64,000 nt of DNA from CAZGMN01 sp964645765 (lineage in GTDB: Bacteria > Acidobacteriota > Aminicenantia > Aminicenantales > Aminicenantaceae), in assembly GCA_964645765.1 (NCBI GenBank), contig CAZYBE010000010.1, positions 30,694 to 94,693 of the forward strand. Direction: 5' to 3'. The notes below the pieces were generated by a model. That model did not search any database. It was given only the letters and a program-made list of their open reading frames with translations, and was not told the origin of the DNA. Positions 25,478 to 33,795 of this stretch are shown piece by piece. Both the position numbers and the translations under genes were made by a program. Position 1 is the first letter of the stretch. Each line of letters starts with the position of its first letter.

Positions 25478-26218
25478 TTACACAGTCAGAGGCTCGGAGC
25501 GCATGTAATCGATATAAATCTTGACCAGGTCCTCATACTGGAGCTCTTCCCGAGTCCTCTCCATCACCAGCCTTCCCTCCTTCATGATGCCCACACGGTC
25601 GCCAATCTCCTTCGCCCGGAAAATGTCATGAGTCGACATCAAGATGGCCTTGCTCTCATTCTTGAGCTCCCTCAATATCTCCAGAAACTCAGCCGCAGCT
25701 TTCGGGTCCAAACCCGCTGTCGGCTCATCCAACAAAATCCCAGGAGCATTCTTGATGATGGCAATCGATATCCCCAGCTTCTGCCGCATCCCTTTGGAAA
25801 AATTCTTCACCCTCTGCTCAAAGGCCATCTCCTGGAGCGAAACCCGTCGCATCACCTGGTGATAATCTTCTTTGTTCAAATTTGTCCTGCCTCCCAGCTT
25901 GGCAAAAAAATCAAGATTCTGGCGGGCAGTGAAGTTTCCGTAGAGCATGACATTCTCCGAGACGAACGAGACATATTTCTTGGCTTCCAGCGGGTCTCTG
26001 GTGACATCGATGCTGTTGATGAAGCATGTGCCAGTTGTGGGCGGGATAAAATTGAGGAAGAGGTTGATGGTGGTTGTTTTTCCGGCTCCGTTAGCGCCTA
26101 AAAGGCAGTAAACCTCGCCAGGATGGACCTCAAGGTTCAGGTGGTCAACCGCCAAAACCCCATCCTCATACCTTTTGGACAAATCTTCGGCCTTGAGTAT
26201 CGGACTCTTTTTAGCCAT
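25478..26218 (-). CDS. ABC transporter ATP-binding protein, the only ATPase of the permease array
   Basis: Cytoplasmic ATPase of 246 residues with ribosome site GGAGGT upstream. Walker A GANGAGKTT at 41-49, the signature region FSKGMRQKLGI (the LSGGQ position is degenerate as FSKGM, usual for NosF/CcmA-like ABC-2 exporters), Walker B GILLDEPTAGLDP and H-loop MSTHDIFRA. The length fits a stand-alone ABC-2 ATPase. It lies in the middle of the array with five permeases on each side, so it may energise several different permease pairs. No other ATPase lies between 18180 and 37158. Confidence 0.9.
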   Translation of the reverse strand: MAKKSPILKAEDLSKRYEDGVLAVDHLNLEVHPGEVYCLLGANGAGKTTTINLFLNFIPPTTGTCFINSIDVTRDPLEAKKYVSFVSENVMLYGNFTARQNLDFFAKLGGRTNLNKEDYHQVMRRVSLQEMAFEQRVKNFSKGMRQKLGISIAIIKNAPGILLDEPTAGLDPKAAAEFLEILRELKNESKAILMSTHDIFRAKEIGDRVGIMKEGRLVMERTREELQYEDLVKIYIDYMRSEPLTV

Positions 26219-26354
26219 TTCTTACCTCCTTTATTTTAATTACCGGTCACTCTTCACCGCTTGTTTCTGGCTTATCTCAGACCGTTGCTGAGCTTTCACC
26301 ATTCTTCCGGTTTCCAATGACCGGGTATTAATCTCTCTAGAACATAAATAAAAT

Positions 26355-27731
26355 TTATCGCACATCGTATTTTAAAAATTTTAAAAACACCAAAGTAAAC
26401 AAGAAAAGATTGTAAAGTGCCAAGATTCCCGCGTATTGGATTGTATCCTTCAAGCGCTCTGCCCTCTTTATTTCCTTCTCTTCGAATTTTGGAATCTTTT
26501 CAAAATCAACTGGTTTCTCAGATAAATAGTCAGGGTGAAAATAGAGATGAAAGCTCTCCTCATCCTTCATGTCCTCTCTCTTAAAAAACTCTATAAATTC
26601 AGTCTGATATTGCTTGACCTGAGTCCACAAATTTTGAAAATGAAAAAGCCCTGTTCCGGCAAGGGATGAAGCGGAATATTCAAGAAGAGAAGAGGGGGAG
26701 ACAAAATTAATCCTCCTTAAGGCGGAAACAGCGGCAATTTTTTTTCTAATATAGAAATCAAATACTTCCTGTCTGGCTTTTTCAGCTTCATTCCTTATTC
26801 TTACGTTCAATTTTGTCGACTCATCCTGACCTGTCCTCGTCACGATGTCTTCGCCTTTATGCCTATTCCAGACCTCCCTTTCGGATTTCTCGGCGAACTC
26901 TTGAATCTGCTTCTCTGTCGGAACATCAAGGCTCTTTAAACTCAGCAACAAGCCCGCCGACTTGGGTAAAATGACAACCAGAAGAATCCAAAAAAGCAAA
27001 CAGAGGACAAGGCTATTTTTTGAGCTGTGAGTGGCAGCAGAACAGGAGATGCCTAAAAGAATAAAGAAAGAAATATAAAAGAGAGAAATCAAAAAAAAGA
27101 GTATAAAGTCCAGAAATAAGCCAAAAGAGAAGGAAATGACTTTCAAAAGATTTAAGAGAATCAAAGCGACGACGAGTCCAAAAACCAAGGGCAAGGCCAC
27201 GGTTGCTAAAGCGCAGAGATATTTTGTCGAGATGAGATAGGCTCTTTTTACCGGATTGGAGAAAACAAGGCGCAGGGTTCCTCTTTCCTTTTCTGAAGTT
27301 ACGGCATTGAAGGTTAAGACGATGGCAAAAAAGCTGAGAAGGAACTGAACAACGAATGTTAAATCGGGCGAATATAAAGACAGGGCATCTGATTCTCTTT
27401 CCTTGCTCAAGAGCTTGATTTCAATCAAACGAAAGGAGAGACCCTGAGGAATTTTATCTTCATAGGCCTGGGAGATGAAACTCGAAGCTTTTGGCCTCAT
27501 CGAGAGCTCCTGCTCGGCTGTTAAAAGATTAATGAGACTCGGTGAGGCTTCTTTTAATCTTAAATTGTTCTCAGCGATATTCACGGTCTGGATTTCTCGT
27601 AAGCCCTGATAGTGATTGACAAAGATCAGAGGAAAAATGATAAGAGTTGCCAGGACGAGGACAAAATTGATGAGGAATCTTAAGCTGATGATATCCTCGA
27701 CAATCTGTCTTTTAAATAGCTCTTTAAACAT
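26355..27731 (-). CDS. Large ABC-2 permease, array member 5
   Basis: Permease of 458 residues. TM1 lies near 19-36, and the first periplasmic loop ends before TM2 at ~125-142. The cytoplasmic motif is TSEKERGTLRLVFSNPVKR. A TM bundle follows, then a periplasmic helical domain with VSPSSLLEYSASSLAGTG, the IPKFEEKEIK stretch, and the end FLKYDVR. It lies 136 bases upstream of the ATPase start and two bases after the previous permease, so it is probably co-transcribed with both sides. Confidence 0.85.
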   Translation of the reverse strand: MFKELFKRQIVEDIISLRFLINFVLVLATLIIFPLIFVNHYQGLREIQTVNIAENNLRLKEASPSLINLLTAEQELSMRPKASSFISQAYEDKIPQGLSFRLIEIKLLSKERESDALSLYSPDLTFVVQFLLSFFAIVLTFNAVTSEKERGTLRLVFSNPVKRAYLISTKYLCALATVALPLVFGLVVALILLNLLKVISFSFGLFLDFILFFLISLFYISFFILLGISCSAATHSSKNSLVLCLLFWILLVVILPKSAGLLLSLKSLDVPTEKQIQEFAEKSEREVWNRHKGEDIVTRTGQDESTKLNVRIRNEAEKARQEVFDFYIRKKIAAVSALRRINFVSPSSLLEYSASSLAGTGLFHFQNLWTQVKQYQTEFIEFFKREDMKDEESFHLYFHPDYLSEKPVDFEKIPKFEEKEIKRAERLKDTIQYAGILALYNLFLFTLVFLKFLKYDVR

Positions 27732-27733
27732 CG

Positions 27734-29275
27734 TTAGATATTTAGCCTTGGATCGTAACGATTAAAAGAAAAATGAGCGAATATCAGAACAAGAAGGTTA
27801 TAAAAAATCAAAATAAGCGCGTTGAAGGAAATAGTCTTGATTCTTTCCAAAAAATCTGGCTTCCGAAATTGAAAGATAGGCAAATCACCTAAATTCAAGT
27901 AAGTGAGCTGAGGATTATAATTCATCGCCCTTTTGTACGCTTCACTTTTCCACCAGCCCGGTGCCTTCTTGAAGGCTTCATTCACTTCTGAAATTATCTC
28001 TCTCTCCTCCAAGGTCAGCTCTTCAGGCCCGGGGAAAAAATACTTCAAGGAAAAAGCATCCTTCTCATGGAGATAGCGCACATATTGATGCCAGTATAGG
28101 GTTAATTGCTGAAAAAATAGCTTTAGATTGCCTTGACCAGTCCCGGCTATCAACTCAGCCGTTTCTTCGAAGCTGGAAGGCGGGATGAAGGCAAGAAATA
28201 TCTTCTGAAATATTCTTATTTTCTCCTTGACCTGGAAATCTTTCCTTTTAAGGTCATATATTTTCAGAGCATGCTCTTCTCTTATTTTTTCGATAAGCGG
28301 ATAATATCCTTTATAGAATTCTATTGTTTCCCTGGGATTAATTCTTTTGAAAACGCCTCCACCCATCATTGCCCAACTTTTTTTCACAGGCACTTGATTC
28401 CAGGCCTCTGTCATCTGTTTATCTCTTTCCCTGACGAACTCATTGACATTATTCTCATAATTTTTAGCCTTTTTTATTGCCATCTTTTCCGAAAAGTTCC
28501 CCACTGTTAGAGGCAAGAGAAAGACTGCAATCAAATAAAAGGCTAAAAGGAAAATAAGGCTATGGAATGAAGTCTTTGTCCGGCTTGAAACCAAAATCCC
28601 GGTGAGCAGGATAGAAGAAAGATAAAGGATAGAAAGGAGATAAAGAATGATGGCAGGTATAAAAAAGTCGGACCCGGCTTCAACACCCTTGGAAAAGAGA
28701 ACAACCAGGATCCCGACAATAAAACATATAGTCAGAGAAACAACAACAGAAATTAATCCGCCGATATATTTCCCCAAAAGAAATTTATAGCGGGCAAGTG
28801 AATTGGATAAAATTAAAGAGAGGGCTCCATCCTCCTTTTCTCCAGAAACACTGTGATAGGATAACAGAATAGCAAGAATGGAAAAAACAACGACGATTAC
28901 CGATGCCAAGTCAAAAAAGGAAAAAGCACGGGAGAATTCATTCTTGATGAATCCGCCCTTAAGCGAGGTCGGGATCTCTCTCTGAGTCAGAGACACCTGG
29001 TTTCCTGTCCGGTTCTCTATCCCCGAGACAAGGATACTTAAAGGAGAAGGCCTTTTAAATATTCCGACCTCTAACTGAGAATAAACATAAATGTTTGTCA
29101 GTTTCTCTTTTGCGACGGCAAGTCCTTTATTATAATCCTCCAATCTATCCCGATAATCCCTGGTTAAAACGAGTGTGCTAATTAATGTCAACACTAAGGC
29201 AACCAGGACACAAGCCATGAATTTAAAGGACAGAATATTATCAATAAACTCTCTTCTGATTATCGTTCTAATCAT
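27734..29275 (-). CDS. Large ABC-2 permease, array member 4
   Basis: Permease of about 513 residues. I chose the ATG at 29275 (MIRTIIRREFIDN); a longer frame from 29338 would read through the MITE-like repeat at 29286-29420 and lacks support. The cytoplasmic motif is VSGEKEDGALSLILSNSLAR, and the periplasmic domain has IPPSSFEETAELIAGTGQGN. LPIFQFRKPD precedes the last TM. The C-terminus is NRYDPRLNI, the only member with residues after the DxR ending. Its second periplasmic domain is longer than in most members. Confidence 0.85.
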   Translation of the reverse strand: MIRTIIRREFIDNILSFKFMACVLVALVLTLISTLVLTRDYRDRLEDYNKGLAVAKEKLTNIYVYSQLEVGIFKRPSPLSILVSGIENRTGNQVSLTQREIPTSLKGGFIKNEFSRAFSFFDLASVIVVVFSILAILLSYHSVSGEKEDGALSLILSNSLARYKFLLGKYIGGLISVVVSLTICFIVGILVVLFSKGVEAGSDFFIPAIILYLLSILYLSSILLTGILVSSRTKTSFHSLIFLLAFYLIAVFLLPLTVGNFSEKMAIKKAKNYENNVNEFVRERDKQMTEAWNQVPVKKSWAMMGGGVFKRINPRETIEFYKGYYPLIEKIREEHALKIYDLKRKDFQVKEKIRIFQKIFLAFIPPSSFEETAELIAGTGQGNLKLFFQQLTLYWHQYVRYLHEKDAFSLKYFFPGPEELTLEEREIISEVNEAFKKAPGWWKSEAYKRAMNYNPQLTYLNLGDLPIFQFRKPDFLERIKTISFNALILIFYNLLVLIFAHFSFNRYDPRLNI

Positions 29276-29285
29276 CTTCTTTGCT

Positions 29286-29420
29286 AATACAAACGCATTA
29301 AATAAAATGTCATTGCGAGGAACGAAGTGACGAAGCAATCTCCTCTAATAGGTTGAGATTGCCACGCTCCCTTCGGTCGCTCGCAATGACAACGTAAAAA
29401 CATTTAATGCGTTTATATTA
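29286..29420. repeat. MITE-like palindromic repeat, copy 2
   Basis: Left end AATACAAACGCATTAAAT and right end TTTAATGCGTTTATATT are terminal inverted repeats. Inside are CATTGCGAGGAACGAAG and the complementary CGCTCGCAATGAC, with GCAATCTC/GAGATTGC. It shares its ends and core with the element at 25323-25475 but is 18 bases shorter. It occupies the whole spacer between two permease genes. Confidence 0.75.
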
Positions 29421-29431
29421 ATGACCAATCT

Positions 29432-30817
29432 TTATCTCACATCGTATCTCGTAAAAGAAAAATAAGCGGCTGCGAAGAAGATCAGGTTAAACAAGACGAG
29501 CAGGATGATGTCGGCGGCCGTATCCCGGAGGGTCTTCTCCAGCGTCAGGAACTCATACCGGAATTTCGGGTAGTCGATCTTCTCCGACGGGAACGAGCTC
29601 CCTCCCATCTGCCGGCGCGAGCGGCCGTCTTCGGACTCTAAGATATCGCTGAATTGGTACTGGAACACGACTTGGTAGAGCGGGATGTAATGTGCCTGAA
29701 GGCTCCGCCCGAAATTCTCGAGGTCGGCGATTCCGGTGTGGCAGAAATCCAGAGCCGCCTGGGTATAGACCGAGGCCGGAGACAAGCGGGCGATATTGAG
29801 GCTGAGCGAACGCTGAATCCCCTTCTCTTTTTCGTGTTGGGCATCGAACTTCTGGAGAGTTTGGTCGATGCGTTCCTCGTATTCTTTGGCCACGGGTCCG
29901 CGGGCCTTTGTGTAGGCTTCCCAGTTCCATGTGCCGCGGTTTTGCTCGTCGAGATACTTGTTCATCAGAGGAGCTAACGCTTTGCCTTTTTCTTTTTCGA
30001 TCTGGTTACGGACCTGGGCCCGCTTCGCCCTCATGACCTCTTCGCCCTGGACCTGGTGAATGAGCCCGGCGATCGGCTCGCTCGTTTTAGGGATGATGAA
30101 GGTCAGGAAAATCCAGACGAAGAAGCAGGCCAGCAACGCAAGGTTCGTCCTGTGCGTCCGGGTCGAAATGAGCAGGCCCAGAGAAAAAAGGGCTGAGAGG
30201 TAAAGGATGGAGAGCCCCAGCAGGGCCAGGGCCCGCGCCAGATTTTCATAGGTAAAAACCGCGAACCCGTCGAGCTGGAGAAGCAACAAGGCGAGGCCAT
30301 AGCTGACCACGAGCGGAATTAGGAGAACGCTCAACCCGCCTAGGAACTCGGCGGTGATGATCGTGCTCCGCTTCGCCGGATTCGACAGCACCAGCTTGAG
30401 TGTCCCGGCCTCCTTTTCCCCGCATATCAGCGTCCCTGCATAGAGGACGCTGAACAGGCCGAGGAGAAAGCTGACGATAACGACGAAATCCAGCTTCCCG
30501 TTGATGTTACCCAGGATTTCGTTCTGGGCCTGCAATCCCTTAGCCTCTGTCTGATACTTGGAGAAGTTGACCGTCTTAGGAAGGACGCTCTCCAGGCCGA
30601 TGCCGAATGTGCTCAAGATGCTCGGCTTGCGATGGACCGTTGTCGAGTTCTTTGTCTCCTTCTGAGTCGATTCATATTCCCGGAAGGCGTTCTTGTAGCT
30701 CGCGTAGTTCAGGAGGAGGCTGGACGGCACGAGCAAGAGGCAAAGGAGCGAGACGATCAGGAACTTCGGGCTGAGGAGCTGGTCCAGAAGCTCTTTTTTG
30801 AAAATCGTTGAAAACAT
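29432..30817 (-). CDS. Large ABC-2 permease, array member 3, GC-rich
   Basis: Permease of 461 residues with the array's features: MFSTIFKKELLDQLLSPKFL and TM1, motif ICGEKEAGTLKLVLSNPAKR, a TM bundle, a periplasmic domain with LSPASVYTQA and HTGIADLENF, YPKFRYEFLT, and the end FTRYDVR. Its bases are visibly richer in G and C than the flanking members, with many GCC, CTG and GAG codons. That points to a different origin or recent exchange. It starts one base after the NEW3-domain gene ends, so those two are tightly linked. Confidence 0.85.
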   Translation of the reverse strand: MFSTIFKKELLDQLLSPKFLIVSLLCLLLVPSSLLLNYASYKNAFREYESTQKETKNSTTVHRKPSILSTFGIGLESVLPKTVNFSKYQTEAKGLQAQNEILGNINGKLDFVVIVSFLLGLFSVLYAGTLICGEKEAGTLKLVLSNPAKRSTIITAEFLGGLSVLLIPLVVSYGLALLLLQLDGFAVFTYENLARALALLGLSILYLSALFSLGLLISTRTHRTNLALLACFFVWIFLTFIIPKTSEPIAGLIHQVQGEEVMRAKRAQVRNQIEKEKGKALAPLMNKYLDEQNRGTWNWEAYTKARGPVAKEYEERIDQTLQKFDAQHEKEKGIQRSLSLNIARLSPASVYTQAALDFCHTGIADLENFGRSLQAHYIPLYQVVFQYQFSDILESEDGRSRRQMGGSSFPSEKIDYPKFRYEFLTLEKTLRDTAADIILLVLFNLIFFAAAYFSFTRYDVR

Positions 30818-30818
30818 C

Positions 30819-32297
30819 TTACCGCCTCGTCAATTTGATTCCAAAGACGACAATCCCGACCAGCAGGCCGATCAAGAGCACAATCAGGGCTGTAATGCCC
30901 AGGACATTCGTCTTGGCGCTGATGTGAATACGGACAATCTTATCCTCGGATTCAACTCTCCGGTTGGAGGCGGTGCATTCTGTCCTTATCCTCGGCTCAT
31001 AATCGCCGACAGAGACTTCCGCAGGAGGGATGAAGTCAATGTTGACAATCTCCTCTTTATTCTGCTCCAGAGTGGCAATGAGGTCTGGCTTAACCTCAGA
31101 ACGCCAGTTGAGGGGCAGGTCGGTGTAAATTCTGATATTGTTCAGAAGGCGAGTTCCTGTGTTCTTAACCCTGACTTCCATCTTTACATTCTCACCGACC
31201 TTGATCTCGTGGTAGAGGTTTAAAGCCTGAACTTCTATCTTTCCTACTCCTCTTGGTATGATTTCCAGCCTGACATTTCCTGCCTTTAAGCTTTCTATCT
31301 CCTCTGGGCTGAGACGAGTCTTGTCGGAGAGTATTTCTGCGATTTTTGCCGACTGCTCGTTGTCAAGAGCCAAAATGTAAAACTCGATGGGTTTGTCGAT
31401 GACAACCTGCTCGTCCGCATTCTTGGGAAGATAAAGCTTCAAGGAGAGCTGCATGCTTGTTACCCCTTCCGTGAATTTTATCTGGGAGAGCCGGGCCTGC
31501 GTCTGAGGGTCGCCAAATTCATAGGTGATCTGCCGCGGGAGATTGACGACGTGGAGCTTGAAGATATTGGCTTCGCCGCTGAACTTTTCCAGAGATAGTT
31601 CAAAAGTCGCTTGGCTTTCTAAATCCGCCTCCTGGGAGAATTGGGCAGAGTTGACGGTAACAATATTGGCGCTCACGCCTTTCTGCAGAAAGAGCGAGGT
31701 TGTCTCGTTCTTTCCGGCATAGAAAACATTGACATCCAGACTCTCGACATCCTTTAAAAGCTGGAAAGTGACCTCTTTCACTGTCTCCAGAGGCATAGAA
31801 GCGATTCTCTGCTCATAAGGGTCGGAGATGATTTTGCCTTCTGACTTCAAAGAGACAGAGACATCCTTAATCTCCTTCAAGAAATCCAGAGGAAAGAGGT
31901 CTTCTGCACTTATCTTTAACTTGGCAAGCTCCTTGAGCTCCCTTGAAGAATAACGAATCGAGACCCGAACATACTTCTTCCCGTTTCTGTCCTGATATTT
32001 AACAGCGGTTGCCACAGAGATTCTGGCTTCGCTGCCCATAAAATTGATCAGAGCTTGCTGATAAGAAACCTGGGCTTGAAGATAGGAAGTTCTAGTCCTG
32101 GAAAAATCTTCCTCAGAGATTAATCCTTGCTCCTTCAATTTCAATGCCCTCTCAAAATCTCCCTTCATCTGCTCCAGGTGAAGCTGGGCCGTCTTCAAAG
32201 CCAGGAGCTTCATCGTTTGGGATTCCTGGGAATGAATGAAGCTGGAGCAGAAAACGAGCAAGAAAAAAATCGCAAAAATTTTTGCATATCCTTTCAT
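30819..32297 (-). CDS. NEW3-domain membrane-anchored protein with adaptor-like helical hairpin
   Basis: Protein of 492 residues from ATG 32297. Residues 1-25 are a signal peptide (AKIFAIFFLLVFCSSFIHS). Residues ~30-85 (HLEQMKGDFERALKLKEQGL, ISEEDFSRTRTSYLQAQVSY) look like the alpha-hairpin of membrane-fusion proteins. Several beta-rich segments follow. A NEW3-type Ig-like domain lies at ~340-455 (VKNTGTRLLNNIRIYTDLPL), and a C-terminal TM ends GIKLTRR. It is predicted to sit in the periplasm, anchored in the inner membrane. Located within the permease array downstream of a TolC-family gene, it could bridge the permeases to the outer membrane; that role is inference. Confidence 0.72.
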   Translation of the reverse strand: MKGYAKIFAIFFLLVFCSSFIHSQESQTMKLLALKTAQLHLEQMKGDFERALKLKEQGLISEEDFSRTRTSYLQAQVSYQQALINFMGSEARISVATAVKYQDRNGKKYVRVSIRYSSRELKELAKLKISAEDLFPLDFLKEIKDVSVSLKSEGKIISDPYEQRIASMPLETVKEVTFQLLKDVESLDVNVFYAGKNETTSLFLQKGVSANIVTVNSAQFSQEADLESQATFELSLEKFSGEANIFKLHVVNLPRQITYEFGDPQTQARLSQIKFTEGVTSMQLSLKLYLPKNADEQVVIDKPIEFYILALDNEQSAKIAEILSDKTRLSPEEIESLKAGNVRLEIIPRGVGKIEVQALNLYHEIKVGENVKMEVRVKNTGTRLLNNIRIYTDLPLNWRSEVKPDLIATLEQNKEEIVNIDFIPPAEVSVGDYEPRIRTECTASNRRVESEDKIVRIHISAKTNVLGITALIVLLIGLLVGIVVFGIKLTRR

Positions 32298-32397
32298 TCT
32301 ATCAACCTCCATAATTCGTCATTCTTCATTGAACAACAATCACTTCCTCTTGGCAACCCATCACCTTTTTACCTTAATTCCTAATAAACATCCAAAT

Positions 32398-33795
32398 TTA
32401 CCTTTTATCATACCTCACAAACAGAAAATACCCCAAATAGAAAAATAATATGCTTAGAAATACGAGAATCGCTGAATCAATGATAATCCGTTTCAGATTA
32501 TCTTTGACCGAAGGAAGCCTCTCCTCAAACTTGGGCACTAATGAAAAATCCACAGGCTTATTCGAAATCCCCACATACATAGAATAGGCCAGCGGAATAA
32601 GGTGGACGCTTTGGGGGTCGGCTTTGTCTCTGGACTCGACAAATTGATAAAGTTGATTTTTATACCGGTTGACTTGATCATAGAAATTTTGGAATCGAAG
32701 CACTCCGCTTCCGGATATCTCCTCTGTCAGGGACCTGAAAACCGAAACGGGTGAAATTTTCGTGACGTCTTTAGTTATTTGGACCTGAAGGATGAGGCGT
32801 TGGAGATAATCGTCATAGATTTTATTCCGAACATCAAGGATATCCGCCATCCATTGGGAACGAAGGGGAACCCAGGGCCGGTCCAAGCGGCCATCCCATC
32901 GGCCGGCTTCAGTCTTGGCATATTTGGTTTTATAGATGTCGTCTTCCGCCCGGCTCATCTCTTCCTGGATCCGGCTTCTTGTGGAGACCGGATAGAGTTT
33001 GTTGGCGATCAAATTTCCCGATGCAGGAATGATGAAGGCCGTAATGACCCAGACAAAAAGGAGAATGATGGCGCTGGTAACGGATTGATTGACGAGGGAT
33101 GATACAGTCATTCCGATGAGAAGAAACAGGGAGAGATAGAGGAAGGAAGCGAAGATAAAAAGCATGATTCGGCCAATGCTGAGGGACACTCCACCTACAA
33201 CACTGATGATGGTAAGCCCTAAGACAATGCCGGTGAAAAGAGGGATGCCGAGCGAAATCAGAAGCCCCAAAAATTTCCCCAAAAACACCTGGGATGTCCT
33301 CACGGGATTGGAAAACATTAAGGCCAAGGTCTTTTGCTCTTTTTCGCCGCAGACAGCGTCATAACTCAGGATAAAGGCGAGGAAGCTCAGGACGACAGCC
33401 ACAATAACATCCCAGTCCAGGTTTTCATAATCTCTCAAAAGGACATTGCCTCTCCCCTTCAACTCGGGAAATTCCTGCCTAAAAATAGTTGCGTAAAACA
33501 TGTTTGGAAGATACTTTTCATTCGCCTCAGAAATAAACTCATAGGGGTTTGTATTTTTATAAAGAAGCTGCTGGCAACTGGCTAAATCGAGGAGGCTTTG
33601 GCTTGATTTTCTTAATGAATTTTCATTTTCGGCGATATCCTTTCTATAGTCGGACAATTTCTGGTCGTATGTCCCGACGAAAAGCAGAGAGCCGGCTAAA
33701 AAAAGACTAACTGTGAGCAGCAGAATCAGATAAAACCGTACAGTTCGGAAATTTTCCTGGATTTCTTTGAGTATGATCTCTAAAGCTATAGTCAT
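32398..33795 (-). CDS. Large ABC-2 permease, array member 2
   Basis: Permease of 465 residues: TM1 near 20-40, motif VCGEKEQKTLALMFSNPVRT after TM2, a TM bundle at ~160-260, and a periplasmic domain with ISPVSVFRSLTEEISGSG. VPKFEERLPS precedes the last TM, and it ends FVRYDKR. It overlaps the upstream member by four bases (ATGA), indicating coupled translation. In this member the GTL of the cytoplasmic motif is KTL. About 100 bases separate its stop from the NEW3-domain gene. Confidence 0.85.
   Translation of the reverse strand: MTIALEIILKEIQENFRTVRFYLILLLTVSLFLAGSLLFVGTYDQKLSDYRKDIAENENSLRKSSQSLLDLASCQQLLYKNTNPYEFISEANEKYLPNMFYATIFRQEFPELKGRGNVLLRDYENLDWDVIVAVVLSFLAFILSYDAVCGEKEQKTLALMFSNPVRTSQVFLGKFLGLLISLGIPLFTGIVLGLTIISVVGGVSLSIGRIMLFIFASFLYLSLFLLIGMTVSSLVNQSVTSAIILLFVWVITAFIIPASGNLIANKLYPVSTRSRIQEEMSRAEDDIYKTKYAKTEAGRWDGRLDRPWVPLRSQWMADILDVRNKIYDDYLQRLILQVQITKDVTKISPVSVFRSLTEEISGSGVLRFQNFYDQVNRYKNQLYQFVESRDKADPQSVHLIPLAYSMYVGISNKPVDFSLVPKFEERLPSVKDNLKRIIIDSAILVFLSILFFYLGYFLFVRYDKR

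Noticed and set aside
27734..29338. Longer start for array permease 4 at 29338
   Set aside because: The extra residues come from the MITE-like repeat; the ATG at 29275 gives the N-terminus shared with the other permeases.
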